Of a stretch of DNA of 29,848 nt, positions 15,268 through 22,763 are shown in pieces. The translations under genes and the position numbers were made by a program. Origin of the DNA: Burkholderiaceae bacterium (lineage in GTDB: Bacteria > Pseudomonadota > Gammaproteobacteria > Burkholderiales > Burkholderiaceae); assembly GCA_023253905.1 (NCBI GenBank), contig JALREG010000314.1, positions 1-29,848 on the forward strand. Direction: 5' to 3'. The notes below the pieces were generated by a model. That model was not told where the DNA came from, did not search any database, and was given only the letters and a program-made list of their open reading frames with translations. Within the stretch, counting starts at the first letter, position 1; each line of letters opens with the position of its first letter.

Positions 15268-15424
15268 GGATCCTCCTGTTTCCATCGGCGGCTACTTCCC
15301 GCCGAACGAAGCCTTCGCCTTGAATGCGCCCGGCCGGTAACCTCGAAGCTGCCGTTCGATCATAGAGGCGCAAGCGCGCTCGAGGCTGACCACGCGGGCG
15401 CTTTCCGGAAGATTGCCGCCATGC

Positions 15425-15453
15425 TTGTCAAGCGCCACAGGACTGCGGATACT
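15425..15453 (+). promoter_or_regulatory. Candidate sigma-70 promoter for the TRAP operon
   Basis: TTGTCA (15425-15430, five of six -35 matches) is followed after 17 bases by GATACT (15448-15453, four of six -10 matches). The predicted transcript would start near 15460, about 58 bases before the TRAP receptor ATG. It lies in the 250-bp region between the two divergent binding-protein genes; nothing else was recognised in that gap. Confidence 0.45.
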
Positions 15454-15517
15454 GCTTTATTGAACAACCTTGGTCCGCCACCGGCGGCGGGCGCCATTCC
15501 AACAACAGGAGACACCC

Positions 15518-16540
15518 ATGTTTAAACCGTCCCGCCGTACCCGGCTTGTGGCAGGCGCGGCGCTCGCTGCTGCTGCATTCGCCGCTGGACCGATTCAATC
15601 CGCACAGGCTGCCGAAAAATGGGACATGTTTGTGTTTCCCGGTGCCACGCACCCCATCAGCCTGCGCCTGAAAGAGTTCTCCGACGAGGTCCGTAAGCGT
15701 AGCAATGGCTACCTCACGATCACTGTGAGGCCGCAGGGCGAACTGCCCTTCAAGGCAACCGAAGTCGTACGCGCAACCGGCCTGGGTCAGGTTCAGATTG
15801 GCGAGGCATATTCAGGCTTCATTTCAGGCGCCGTGCCAATCTCGTCAATCGGCAATCTGCCGTTTCTCGTGCGTACATCCGAAGAGCTGACCAAGATCTA
15901 TCCCATCATCAGCAAATATGCGGAGCCGGAATTTCGCAAGGCGGGCGTCAAGACGCTGTTCTACTTCGAGTGGCCCGATCAGAACCTCTGGGGCCGCGGC
16001 CCGCAAGTGAAAAAACTTGAAGATTTCGCAGGCCGAAAATTCCGCACCACCGACGTGAAGCAGACCGAGATGCTTCGCCAGTTCGGCGCTGCTTCGGTAT
16101 CGCTCACGCTCGCGGAAGTGCCGGCGGCGGTGGAGCGGGGCGTGGTCGAGGGTTTTCTTACCGCAGGCTTCAACGTGGTGGGCGCCAAATGGTATGAGTT
16201 TGTGAAGTGGGGCTTCACCCCAGGCTTTCACGTGGGTGGCCCCGACTACATGCTCATCAACCTGGCCGCCTACAACAAACTCCCCGCAGAGGTGCGCAAG
16301 GTTGTCGACGAAGTGGCCGCCGTCTGGGGACCCCGCATGACCCAGCAGAACCTTGCTGACGAACAGAAAGACCGCGAGGTGCTGAAGACCAAGCACGGGG
16401 TGGACATTTTCACGCCGTCCGCCGCGGAAATCGACCGGATGACAGCCAGGATGATTCCCTACTGGGACGCCTGGGCCCAGCAGAACGGTCCCAACGCGGT
16501 CGCGGCGCTGAAGGAAATCCGTCAGGTTCTGGGGCGCTGA
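15518..16540 (+). CDS. TRAP transporter solute receptor, DctP family
   Basis: A 340-residue periplasmic receptor for a TRAP transporter. The signal peptide has a basic start (FKPSRRTRL), an Ala-rich core and a cleavage site near AQA before AEKWDMF. The mature part has the DctP-family layout, with LKEFSDEVRKRSNGYLTITV, FAGRKFRTTDVKQTEMLRQF and the strongly conserved LTLAEVPAAVERGVVEGFLT. These receptors mostly bind carboxylates through a conserved Arg, probably in the KFRTTD segment here. ACAGGAGA stands upstream of the ATG. It is followed by the small and large membrane genes in the order P-Q-M, so this is a complete transporter. The substrate cannot be named from sequence; an aromatic or keto acid would suit the neighbourhood. 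Confidence 0.92.
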   Translation: MFKPSRRTRLVAGAALAAAAFAAGPIQSAQAAEKWDMFVFPGATHPISLRLKEFSDEVRKRSNGYLTITVRPQGELPFKATEVVRATGLGQVQIGEAYSGFISGAVPISSIGNLPFLVRTSEELTKIYPIISKYAEPEFRKAGVKTLFYFEWPDQNLWGRGPQVKKLEDFAGRKFRTTDVKQTEMLRQFGAASVSLTLAEVPAAVERGVVEGFLTAGFNVVGAKWYEFVKWGFTPGFHVGGPDYMLINLAAYNKLPAEVRKVVDEVAAVWGPRMTQQNLADEQKDREVLKTKHGVDIFTPSAAEIDRMTARMIPYWDAWAQQNGPNAVAALKEIRQVLGR

Positions 16541-16563
16541 CCCGAACCGCGGTCTTATCGTCA

Positions 16564-16593
16564 CGGCCGGCGTCTCACGGACGGCGTCGGCCG
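16564..16593 (+). promoter_or_regulatory. Strong intercistronic hairpin between TRAP receptor and membrane genes
   Basis: CGGCCGGCGTC (16564-16574) pairs completely with GGCGTCGGCCG (16583-16593), 11 pairs including two G-U, around an eight-base loop. No T run follows. Such hairpins after binding-protein genes usually stabilise the receptor mRNA or partly stop transcription, so that the receptor is made in excess over the membrane subunits. This role is inferred. Confidence 0.5.
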
Positions 16594-16608
16594 CTCTCAG
16601 GATCAACC

Positions 16609-17136
16609 ATGCAGACCCACTCGGATCAACCGGCTGCGATCCCATCTCGCCGACGTTCGTGGATCGATAAGATCGTTGATGTCGGCGAAGTCATGGCCTC
16701 GATAAGCGTGGTCCTGATCCTCATCCTGGTGTGCGCAGAGGTTTTTTTCAGGCTCTTCAACCGCTCCACGATGGTTGCCGATGAACTGGGAGCGTATCTG
16801 AACGCCGCGATCGTTTTCCTCGGAATGTCCTACACCCTGCGTGAAGGCGGTTTCATCCGAATCGAAGTGATCTACGAGCGGTTGAGCGGGGTGGCGCTGC
16901 GTGCGGTCGATATTCTCTGCGGCCTCATCAGCCTGGCCTTTGCGGCTGTGCTCGGCTGGTTCATCTGGCTTCACATCGCCTATGCCTATTCGATGAATAC
17001 GCGATCCACCAGCATTCTGCAGACACCCGAATATGTGCCTCAGTCACTCATGCTGATCGGACTGGTGATGTTGGTACTCCAGTTGCTCGTCCTCACCTTT
17101 CGCCCGCCCAAGCGTGTGGCGAACGAGTTTCTATGA
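16609..17136 (+). CDS. TRAP transporter small membrane subunit, DctQ family
   Basis: A 175-residue inner-membrane protein with four clear hydrophobic segments. They are around VVLILILVCAEVFFRLF, LNAAIVFLGMSYTL, ILCGLISLAFAAVLGWFIWL and SLMLIGLVMLVLQLLVL. Length and the LGAYLNAAIVFLGMSYTLREGG region fit DctQ. It pairs with the large subunit to form the transport unit. Start at the ATG at 16609 with a weak AGGAT upstream. The stop overlaps the next gene's start (ATGA), implying coupled translation and equal amounts of the two membrane subunits. Confidence 0.92.
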   Translation: MQTHSDQPAAIPSRRRSWIDKIVDVGEVMASISVVLILILVCAEVFFRLFNRSTMVADELGAYLNAAIVFLGMSYTLREGGFIRIEVIYERLSGVALRAVDILCGLISLAFAAVLGWFIWLHIAYAYSMNTRSTSILQTPEYVPQSLMLIGLVMLVLQLLVLTFRPPKRVANEFL

Positions 17137-18440
17137 TGGATACCGGCGCGCTCTCAATTCTGATGCTGGTCACCCTCTTTGGCTGCCTGCTGCTCGGCCA
17201 GTGGACCGCGTTCGCACTGGGCTCGGTGGGTGTGCTGGTACTGCTTCTCAGCAAAGGACTGATCGGCCTCACCTCACTCAGTTCGGTGGTCTGGAATTCG
17301 GCCAACAGCTACATCCTGATTTCTATCCCCATGTTTCTTCTGATGGGGGAAATCATTCTTCGAAGTGGCGTGAGTTCAAAGTTCTACGCCGGCGTGGTTG
17401 CCCTGCTTGGCCCTCTTCCGGGCGGGCTGCTGCACGCCAATATCGTGAGCTGTGCGGTGTTCTCGGCAGTGAGCGGCTCCAGCGTAGCCACCGCCGCGAG
17501 CGTGGGCACCGTGGCCATCCCCGAGCTCCGCAAAGCAGGCTACAACGACCGCGCGCTCCTCGGCTCGCTTGCAGCTGGCGGCACGTTGGGTATTCTCATT
17601 CCACCCAGCATCGTGCTGGTTCTTTATGGTGCATTGGTCGACGAATCAATCACCCAGTTGTTTGTGGCGGCGGTGGTCCCGGGCCTGGTGATGACAGCGC
17701 TTTTCATCGCCTACATCGCCGTTCTCGTAATGGTGAATCCCTCGGTTGCGCCCCCCACATCGAACCGAATGCCGGCAGCCGAGCGCAGGCAGGCTGTACT
17801 ACACCTGATCCCCATCGTCCTGCTGCTGCTCGTGGTGCTGGGCGGTATATACGGCGGGTTCACGACGCCAACCGAAGCCTCCGCAGTCGGCGCACTGGGT
17901 GCCATCATTCTGGCGGCCGCCTATCGCCGGCTCACCTGGAACATGTTCAGGGAAGCGCTCACGGCGACGGTCAAGACATCGTGCATGGTCTCGCTGGTGA
18001 TCATTGGCGCACAGATTCTTTCCACTGCCCTCACCTTTTCAGGCGTGAGTCGCGAGGTGAGTGAATGGATGCTCGCGCTCGGTCTGTCGAAGTGGGCGTT
18101 CTTTACGGCGGTCATGTTTCTCTATCTGGTGCTCGGCTGCTTCGTCGACGGTCTCTCCATGATGTACATGACGCTACCGGTACTGCTGCCGGTCATCAAA
18201 TTCATGGAGTTCGATCTGGTCTGGTTCGGCGTGGTGATGGTGGTCATTATTGAGGTGGGTCAGATCACACCACCGGTTGGCCTTAATCTCTTCACCATTC
18301 ATGGCATCTCCGGCGGTGCAAAATTTTCTGATGTCTCGGCAGGATCCTTCCCTTATGTGATCCTGATGCTCTTCATGATCGCCGTGCTTGCGGTCTGGCC
18401 GGAGCTTGCGCTGTGGCTGCCACAGACCCTCAAGGATTAG
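17133..18440 (+). CDS. TRAP transporter large permease, DctM family
   Basis: A 435-residue, very hydrophobic inner-membrane protein of the DctM family, which carries the sodium- or proton-coupled transport path. Family landmarks are SIPMFLLMGEIILRSGVSSKFY, GGLLHANIVSCAVFSAVSGSS, GTVAIPELRKAGYN, GGTLGILIPPSIVLVLYG, TTPTEASAVGALGA and EVGQITPPVGLNLF, all in the expected order. There are about 12 membrane segments. The start can be the ATG at 17133 or the adjacent one at 17136. The gene ends 49 bases before selB on the same strand, so selB may be partly transcribed from the transporter promoter (inference). Confidence 0.95.
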   Translation: MMDTGALSILMLVTLFGCLLLGQWTAFALGSVGVLVLLLSKGLIGLTSLSSVVWNSANSYILISIPMFLLMGEIILRSGVSSKFYAGVVALLGPLPGGLLHANIVSCAVFSAVSGSSVATAASVGTVAIPELRKAGYNDRALLGSLAAGGTLGILIPPSIVLVLYGALVDESITQLFVAAVVPGLVMTALFIAYIAVLVMVNPSVAPPTSNRMPAAERRQAVLHLIPIVLLLLVVLGGIYGGFTTPTEASAVGALGAIILAAAYRRLTWNMFREALTATVKTSCMVSLVIIGAQILSTALTFSGVSREVSEWMLALGLSKWAFFTAVMFLYLVLGCFVDGLSMMYMTLPVLLPVIKFMEFDLVWFGVVMVVIIEVGQITPPVGLNLFTIHGISGGAKFSDVSAGSFPYVILMLFMIAVLAVWPELALWLPQTLKD

Positions 18441-18489
18441 GGTGCGACGTTTCCAGGCCTGGCACAGAGCCCCGGGGTGACCTGCGCCC

Positions 18490-20532
18490 ATGAGCCTGAT
18501 CATTGCGGTGGCCGGCCATATCGATCACGGCAAGACAGCTTTGGTTCGCGCGCTCACGGGCGTTGACACAGATCGGTTGCCCGAAGAGCGCAGGCGCGGC
18601 ATTTCCATCGAGGCAGGGTTTGCCCATTGGCGCCGCGCCAATACCGACGCACCGCCCCTCATGTCGTTTGTCGACGTCCCCGGTCATGATCGGTACATCC
18701 GCAATATGGTCGCTGGGATTCAAGGCGCACGCGCGGCCCTGCTCGTCATTGCCTGTGACGATGGCGTCATGCCGCAGACCCGCGAACATGCTGAGATTCT
18801 GCGCCTGCTGGGCGTCAACGATTGGGTGATTGCCCTCACCAAGTCGGACCGTCTCGATCCGGTTCAACTCGCCGACCGTATCGCTTCGGTCCGGACATGG
18901 CTCGCGAGCGAGGCTATTGATGCCGAGGTGATGACGGTCAGCGCACACACTGGATTTGGCCTTCCCGAGCTCGCCGCTCGACTTGAGGCGCTCGCTGCGG
19001 GCGCTCATCAGATCGCAGAGCGGGTCGAGTCAGGCGCTCACGGGACGCCTGACACCGCGATCCGGCTATGTGTTGACAAGAGCTTCATCGCGCCAGGCGC
19101 TGGGCTGGTGGTCACCGGCATCCTGATGGCAGGCGTGCTGAGGATTGGTGAGACGGTCGTGGTGAGCCCAGCAGGTCATCGCGCCCGTGTACGCGGCCTC
19201 CAGGTTGCCGGCCAGGCGGTTCGTGAAGCGCGACCGGGCTCGCGCTGTGCAGTCAATCTGGCCGGCACGGGGATCGACCGACAGTCCGCAGGTCGAGGCG
19301 ACTGGATCGTCTCTAGCGAGTTGCATCAACCGATCAGCATCGTCGATGTCCAGATGCATTGGTCGAGCGGCCTGGATGACGCGCGTCCGAGAGCGCCAGA
19401 CCGGCAAGCACCGCTCCGATCAGGCGGGGCTGACCACCCGATACGACTGCCCGCGGAGGTCCAGGTCCACGCTGGAACCGCCAGGCTGAACGGGCGGCTC
19501 GCGGCGCTCTCCGTACCCGAAATCGGGGCAAGGAATCACGGCAGGTGGGCGCGGCTGCGGTTAGCTCAGCCCGTCAGTGCTGTCGTGGGCGACCGATGGA
19601 TTATTCGGGCCAGCGACGGCTTAAGTACCTTGGGGATGGCGGAGGTCGTCTGGCCTGTTGTCGCTGCCGACGGACTGCGCGGCACCGCGCATGCGGCCTT
19701 GCTTCAGGGTCTGAACCGGGACAGTCCTCAGTCATGGCTCGCCTCGGCGCTCGCCGAATTGCCTGGCGGCATGGCACCCGCGCGGTTTGCCGCGGCCTGG
19801 GCACTGTCGACCGGATCAGCAAGCGCCTGCTGGCCGGGCGCGGGCGCAGTCCTGGTACGGCATTTTGGAGAGGACGTACTGCTCGACAAGACGCGGCTGA
19901 CCGAGGTTCGCTCCGCGCTAATCGGCGCAGTCGATACCTGGCATCAACAGAATCCGCAGAGCCCAGGCGCCGATTGGAGCACATTACTGAGCGCGCTCAA
20001 CCGGCGCGATATTCGGCGCTATGCGGGAGTCGCGCTATCGGCCCTGCAGGCGCAAGGCGAACTGATGCGGCACGGCGAGCGGATCTTCAGACCAAGCCAT
20101 GTCCCCAACCCCAGCGCAGAGGACGATGCCTTCCGACAGCGCGTCCTGCCCCTGCTCGCCGAGCGGCGTTCACGATCCGTGCACGAACTGTCGGAGCTGC
20201 TGGCAATGCCAGTCGGGGAGGTACGTCGGGCGCTTGATCGCCTCGCCTTGCAGGGGTTCGCAATTGCGATCACACCGCAACGTTACCTCGCGGTTGCCCA
20301 GATCGAAGCGCTGGCCGCCACGGCCCTCGCAATCGCCCAATCGGGCCCGCTGCGGGCAGGCGATTTCAGTCGAGCCACAGGCATCGGGCGTAACCTTGGC
20401 ATTGACGTACTGGAGTTTTTCGATCGGATCCGACTCACGCGACGCCTGGGCGACCGACGGATCGTGATCGACGATCAGGCCTTGCGACGCGTGCTCAGGC
20501 CCGATGCGACGTCGGTGTTTGAAGCCGCCTGA
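18490..20532 (+). CDS. selB: Selenocysteine-specific translation elongation factor SelB
   Basis: A 680-residue SelB, the GTPase that carries Sec-tRNA to UGA codons marked by a SECIS hairpin. The G domain has GHIDHGKT (residues 9-16), switch region TDRLPEERRRGISIEAGFAH, DVPGH (62-66) and TKSD (117-120). Beta-barrel domains follow, containing GLVVTGILMAGVLRIGE. The C-terminal third has the winged helices: FRQRVLPLLAERRSRSVHEL, EVRRALDRLALQGF and the last one, GIGRNLGIDVLEFFDRIRLT, whose family counterpart binds SECIS RNA. Start at the ATG at 18490 with GGGGTGA upstream. Neither selA, selD nor tRNA-Sec is next to it. Its presence supports real selenocysteine insertion at 9985. Confidence 0.96.
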   Translation: MSLIIAVAGHIDHGKTALVRALTGVDTDRLPEERRRGISIEAGFAHWRRANTDAPPLMSFVDVPGHDRYIRNMVAGIQGARAALLVIACDDGVMPQTREHAEILRLLGVNDWVIALTKSDRLDPVQLADRIASVRTWLASEAIDAEVMTVSAHTGFGLPELAARLEALAAGAHQIAERVESGAHGTPDTAIRLCVDKSFIAPGAGLVVTGILMAGVLRIGETVVVSPAGHRARVRGLQVAGQAVREARPGSRCAVNLAGTGIDRQSAGRGDWIVSSELHQPISIVDVQMHWSSGLDDARPRAPDRQAPLRSGGADHPIRLPAEVQVHAGTARLNGRLAALSVPEIGARNHGRWARLRLAQPVSAVVGDRWIIRASDGLSTLGMAEVVWPVVAADGLRGTAHAALLQGLNRDSPQSWLASALAELPGGMAPARFAAAWALSTGSASACWPGAGAVLVRHFGEDVLLDKTRLTEVRSALIGAVDTWHQQNPQSPGADWSTLLSALNRRDIRRYAGVALSALQAQGELMRHGERIFRPSHVPNPSAEDDAFRQRVLPLLAERRSRSVHELSELLAMPVGEVRRALDRLALQGFAIAITPQRYLAVAQIEALAATALAIAQSGPLRAGDFSRATGIGRNLGIDVLEFFDRIRLTRRLGDRRIVIDDQALRRVLRPDATSVFEAA

Positions 20533-20680
20533 TGGGTCACCACTCGCGAACGCCCGGGCGATATCGGACGGGCGGACCGCTGCATCCGGTCGACCGCGGG
20601 CAGGGAGGCTCCAGAGGGCGACTGCACCCAGGCTCCCAGCCCGGGGGATAATCGGGTTCGGTCTGTAACTCATCCTGAAC
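20533..20680. other. Non-coding stretch between selB and the arfA-like gene
   Basis: This 148-bp GC-rich gap, and the 123 bp at 20837-20959 after the arfA-like gene, are the non-coding parts of the longest region without a large gene. Small local inverted repeats are present (GACCG/CGGTC at 20575-20591 and GGGAG/CTCCC at 20603-20638). A GATAAT at 20647-20652 could be a -10 box for the arfA-like gene but has no fitting -35. I looked for a tRNA-Sec gene here and found no anticodon arm with UCA. Confidence 0.4.
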
Positions 20681-20836
20681 ATGAAGCGCCCTGGTACTGC
20701 CCGTCGTCCTCGTAATCCGGTCGCCCGTGCGGTGCGCACACCGCTTTACCGACCGCGCGCCGAAGAGGACAAGCGGCGGAAGCTCCGCGACCCACCCGTC
20801 CGGCCACGCGGCCCGGTTGAGCCGGACGAAAGCTGA
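20681..20836 (+). CDS. arfA: Small ArfA-like ribosome-rescue factor (51 aa)
   Basis: A 51-residue, very basic protein. The core RNPVARAVRTPLYRPRAEED followed by KRRKLR resembles the N-A-x-A-L-x-x-P-L-F-R-x-R-x-E-x-x-K pattern of ArfA, which frees stalled ribosomes together with release factor 2. The tail RDPPVRPRGPVEPDES is Pro/Arg-rich and probably dispensable. The coding sequence carries a perfect seven-base inverted repeat near its 3' end, as in many arfA genes, whose mRNAs are cut or terminated inside the frame. No good ribosome-binding site is visible. It lies between selB and the Rieske gene on the same strand. The identification rests on one short motif, so the call is moderate. Confidence 0.6.
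   Translation: MKRPGTARRPRNPVARAVRTPLYRPRAEEDKRRKLRDPPVRPRGPVEPDES
20798..20827 (+). promoter_or_regulatory. Hairpin within the arfA-like gene
   Basis: GTCCGGC (20798-20804) and GCCGGAC (20821-20827) are perfect inverted repeats with a 16-base GC-rich loop, ending nine bases before the stop codon ends. In known arfA genes such a hairpin leads to transcripts without a stop codon, so the protein accumulates only when tmRNA rescue fails. No T run follows, so RNase cleavage would be more likely than intrinsic termination. Confidence 0.45.
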
Positions 20837-20959
20837 GTGGGCCTCGACCGATGTGGCCCGTCGCCCGGCAGCATTCGCGGGCTCTCGGATCGACGCCCCT
20901 GGGGTATGTAATGATTGGCCGCCACGCCCAACTCAAACCATCGCCAACCGGCCAGATCC

Positions 20960-22249
20960 ATGCAGACCTCCGTCCCGCCGTCCTCACAGACCCTGTCATC
21001 AACCCGCCCAGCACCCGGCGCCCTGTCCCGCCAGTGGCCCGAGGAAGGCTACCGGCGTGCGCCGTATTGGGTCTATACCGACCCCAGCGTCTATGCGCTC
21101 GAGCAGCAACGCATCTTTCGCGGGCGCGCCTGGCACTACGTCGGTCTTGAGGCGGAGGTTCCCGAGCCGGGAAACTACAAAACCACCTTCATCGGCGACA
21201 CGCCGGTGGTCCTTGCGCGTGCGGAAGATGGCAGTTTGCATGCGGTGGTGAACCGCTGCGCGCATCGTGGCAATCTGATCTGCCGCGAGCCTTTCGGAAC
21301 CGCTACCAAGCTCTACTGTGTTTATCACGCGTGGAGCTACACGCTTTCGGGCGACCTGAGCCATGCCGCCTTCAGCCAGGGGCTGCGCGGAGAGGGCGGC
21401 CTGCCTGCCGATTTCGACAAGACGCAGCACGGTCTTCGAAAGCTCAAAGTCGACACCCTCTGCGGGCTGGTGTTTGCAAGCTTCAGCGATGACATTGAGC
21501 CACTGGCTGGCTGGTTGGGAGAGGTGGCGCCGGGCATTCGCCGCGTGCTCAACCGCCCGCTCAAGGTGCTGGGCTACGACACGCAGCGTATTCACGCGAA
21601 CTGGAAGACCTATCACGAGAATCCGCGCGACTCGTACCACGCGAACATTCTCCACACGTTTTACGGCACCTTTGGTCTCTCGCGGCAATCGCAGGAATCA
21701 GCCATGACGATCGATCGCTCGGGTCGCCATGTTTATTTCTACACCAAGGCGGGTACCGAGAAAAAATCAACCGACTACGACAGCACTGCGAACCAGCTTC
21801 GCTCGCACAATGATCAGATGAAGCTCGAGGACCCCTCCATTCTTCGCTGGCGCGATGAGTTCGGCGATGGCATCAGCGTTCAGATCCTCAACACCTATCC
21901 CTCTTTCGTGCTCCACCAGATTGCCAACAGCCTCGCCACCCGGCAACTGATCCCGCGCGGCGTTCGGCAGTGCGATCTGGTCTGGACCTATCTTGGCTTT
22001 GCCGATGACGACGAGGCCACCACACGCACCCGACTCAATCAGACCAACCTCGCGGGCTCCGCGGGCCTGGTATCGGTGGAAGATGCAGCGGTCTGCGAGA
22101 TGATGCAGCGGGCGTTTGCCGACGGCGAAGACGGTGCGTCATTCATCGAGATGGGCGGCAAGACGCTGGAAAGTGGTGGCTCAAGCAAACTTTCCGAACG
22201 CGCGATCCGCAACTTCTGGAACGTATATCGCCAGGACATGGGACTCTGA
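20960..22249 (+). CDS. Rieske aromatic-ring-hydroxylating dioxygenase, alpha subunit
   Basis: A 429-residue large subunit of a Rieske non-heme iron oxygenase. The [2Fe-2S] cluster ligands are C100-x-H102 (NRCAHRGN) and C120-x2-H123 (LYCVYHAWSY). The mononuclear iron site is seen in ENPRDSYHANILH, with D224, H227 and H232 in the usual D-x2-H-x4-H spacing. It would add O2 to an aromatic acid or related compound. The start is placed at the ATG at 20960 because the family similarity begins soon after; an in-frame ATG at 20915 is possible, and neither has a strong ribosome-binding site. The beta subunit follows two bases after the stop. No ferredoxin or reductase gene is nearby, so electrons must come from elsewhere. 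Substrate unknown. Confidence 0.94.
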   Translation: MQTSVPPSSQTLSSTRPAPGALSRQWPEEGYRRAPYWVYTDPSVYALEQQRIFRGRAWHYVGLEAEVPEPGNYKTTFIGDTPVVLARAEDGSLHAVVNRCAHRGNLICREPFGTATKLYCVYHAWSYTLSGDLSHAAFSQGLRGEGGLPADFDKTQHGLRKLKVDTLCGLVFASFSDDIEPLAGWLGEVAPGIRRVLNRPLKVLGYDTQRIHANWKTYHENPRDSYHANILHTFYGTFGLSRQSQESAMTIDRSGRHVYFYTKAGTEKKSTDYDSTANQLRSHNDQMKLEDPSILRWRDEFGDGISVQILNTYPSFVLHQIANSLATRQLIPRGVRQCDLVWTYLGFADDDEATTRTRLNQTNLAGSAGLVSVEDAAVCEMMQRAFADGEDGASFIEMGGKTLESGGSSKLSERAIRNFWNVYRQDMGL

Positions 22250-22251
22250 TC

Positions 22252-22740
22252 ATGGATCTCGCCCTGCACCATGCCCACATCACTACCGTGTCCTGGCTGA
22301 TCGCCGAGTGGGCGCATGCCATCGATGATGACCGGGTTGAACGCATTGCCGAGCTCATGCGCGAGGACGGTCGCTACACCGTCTGCTCGCGCTTTAATGC
22401 CGACCGCGGCCTGCCACTTGCCATCATCGATACGCATAACGCAGCGCAGCTGCGCGATCGCATCCGGTCCATGCGCGTGGCGAACATCTATCAGCCTCAG
22501 CACTACCGGCATGTGGTCTCAGCAATCCAGGTCACCGGACAAACCGAGGCCGGGCTCCTTCAGGTGCGATCCGCTTTCGCCGTGTTCCGTACGCTGGTCA
22601 CCACCGGCGACACGATTTTTTTTGCAGGCGGACGCTGCGAGGATCTGGTGGACGCCAGCGGTACCGAGCCGCGCTTTGCTCGTCGCCTCATGACCTTCGA
22701 TTCGCGTGCAGTTGAAACACTGATGATCATTCCGATCTGA
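22252..22740 (+). CDS. Aromatic-ring-hydroxylating dioxygenase, beta subunit
   Basis: A 162-residue protein of the SnoaL/NTF2-like fold used by small subunits of ring-hydroxylating dioxygenases. It has the N-terminal helix with LIAEWAHAIDDDRVERIAEL, then MREDGRYTVCSRFNADRG, a DTHNAAQLRDRI segment, and the beta-sheet core VRSAFAVFRTLVTTGDTIFFAGG. It lies two bases behind the alpha-subunit stop, so the two are surely co-translated into an alpha-beta complex. Beta subunits are structural and sometimes affect substrate choice. Slightly shorter than some family members but otherwise complete. Confidence 0.88.
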   Translation: MDLALHHAHITTVSWLIAEWAHAIDDDRVERIAELMREDGRYTVCSRFNADRGLPLAIIDTHNAAQLRDRIRSMRVANIYQPQHYRHVVSAIQVTGQTEAGLLQVRSAFAVFRTLVTTGDTIFFAGGRCEDLVDASGTEPRFARRLMTFDSRAVETLMIIPI

Positions 22741-22763
22741 CCGCCCCACTTTCGGAGACCGAT

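Noticed and set aside
15845..16645. 266-codon open frame antisense to the TRAP receptor gene
   Set aside because: Overlaps a certain DctP gene completely, and the translation has no recognisable motif.
17114..18064. 316-codon frame overlapping the TRAP large permease in another frame
   Set aside because: The permease frame has hydrophobic segments and all DctM landmarks; the alternative is Arg/His/Ser-rich shadow sequence.
20533..20680. Possible tRNA-Sec gene after selB
   Set aside because: A GGTTCG string (20655-20660) resembles a T-loop, but no matching T stem, long variable arm or anticodon arm with UCA could be drawn.
20727..21251. 174-codon plus-strand frame overlapping the Rieske gene start and arfA-like gene
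   Set aside because: It runs out of frame through the Rieske gene and shows no domain; the overlapped genes are better supported.
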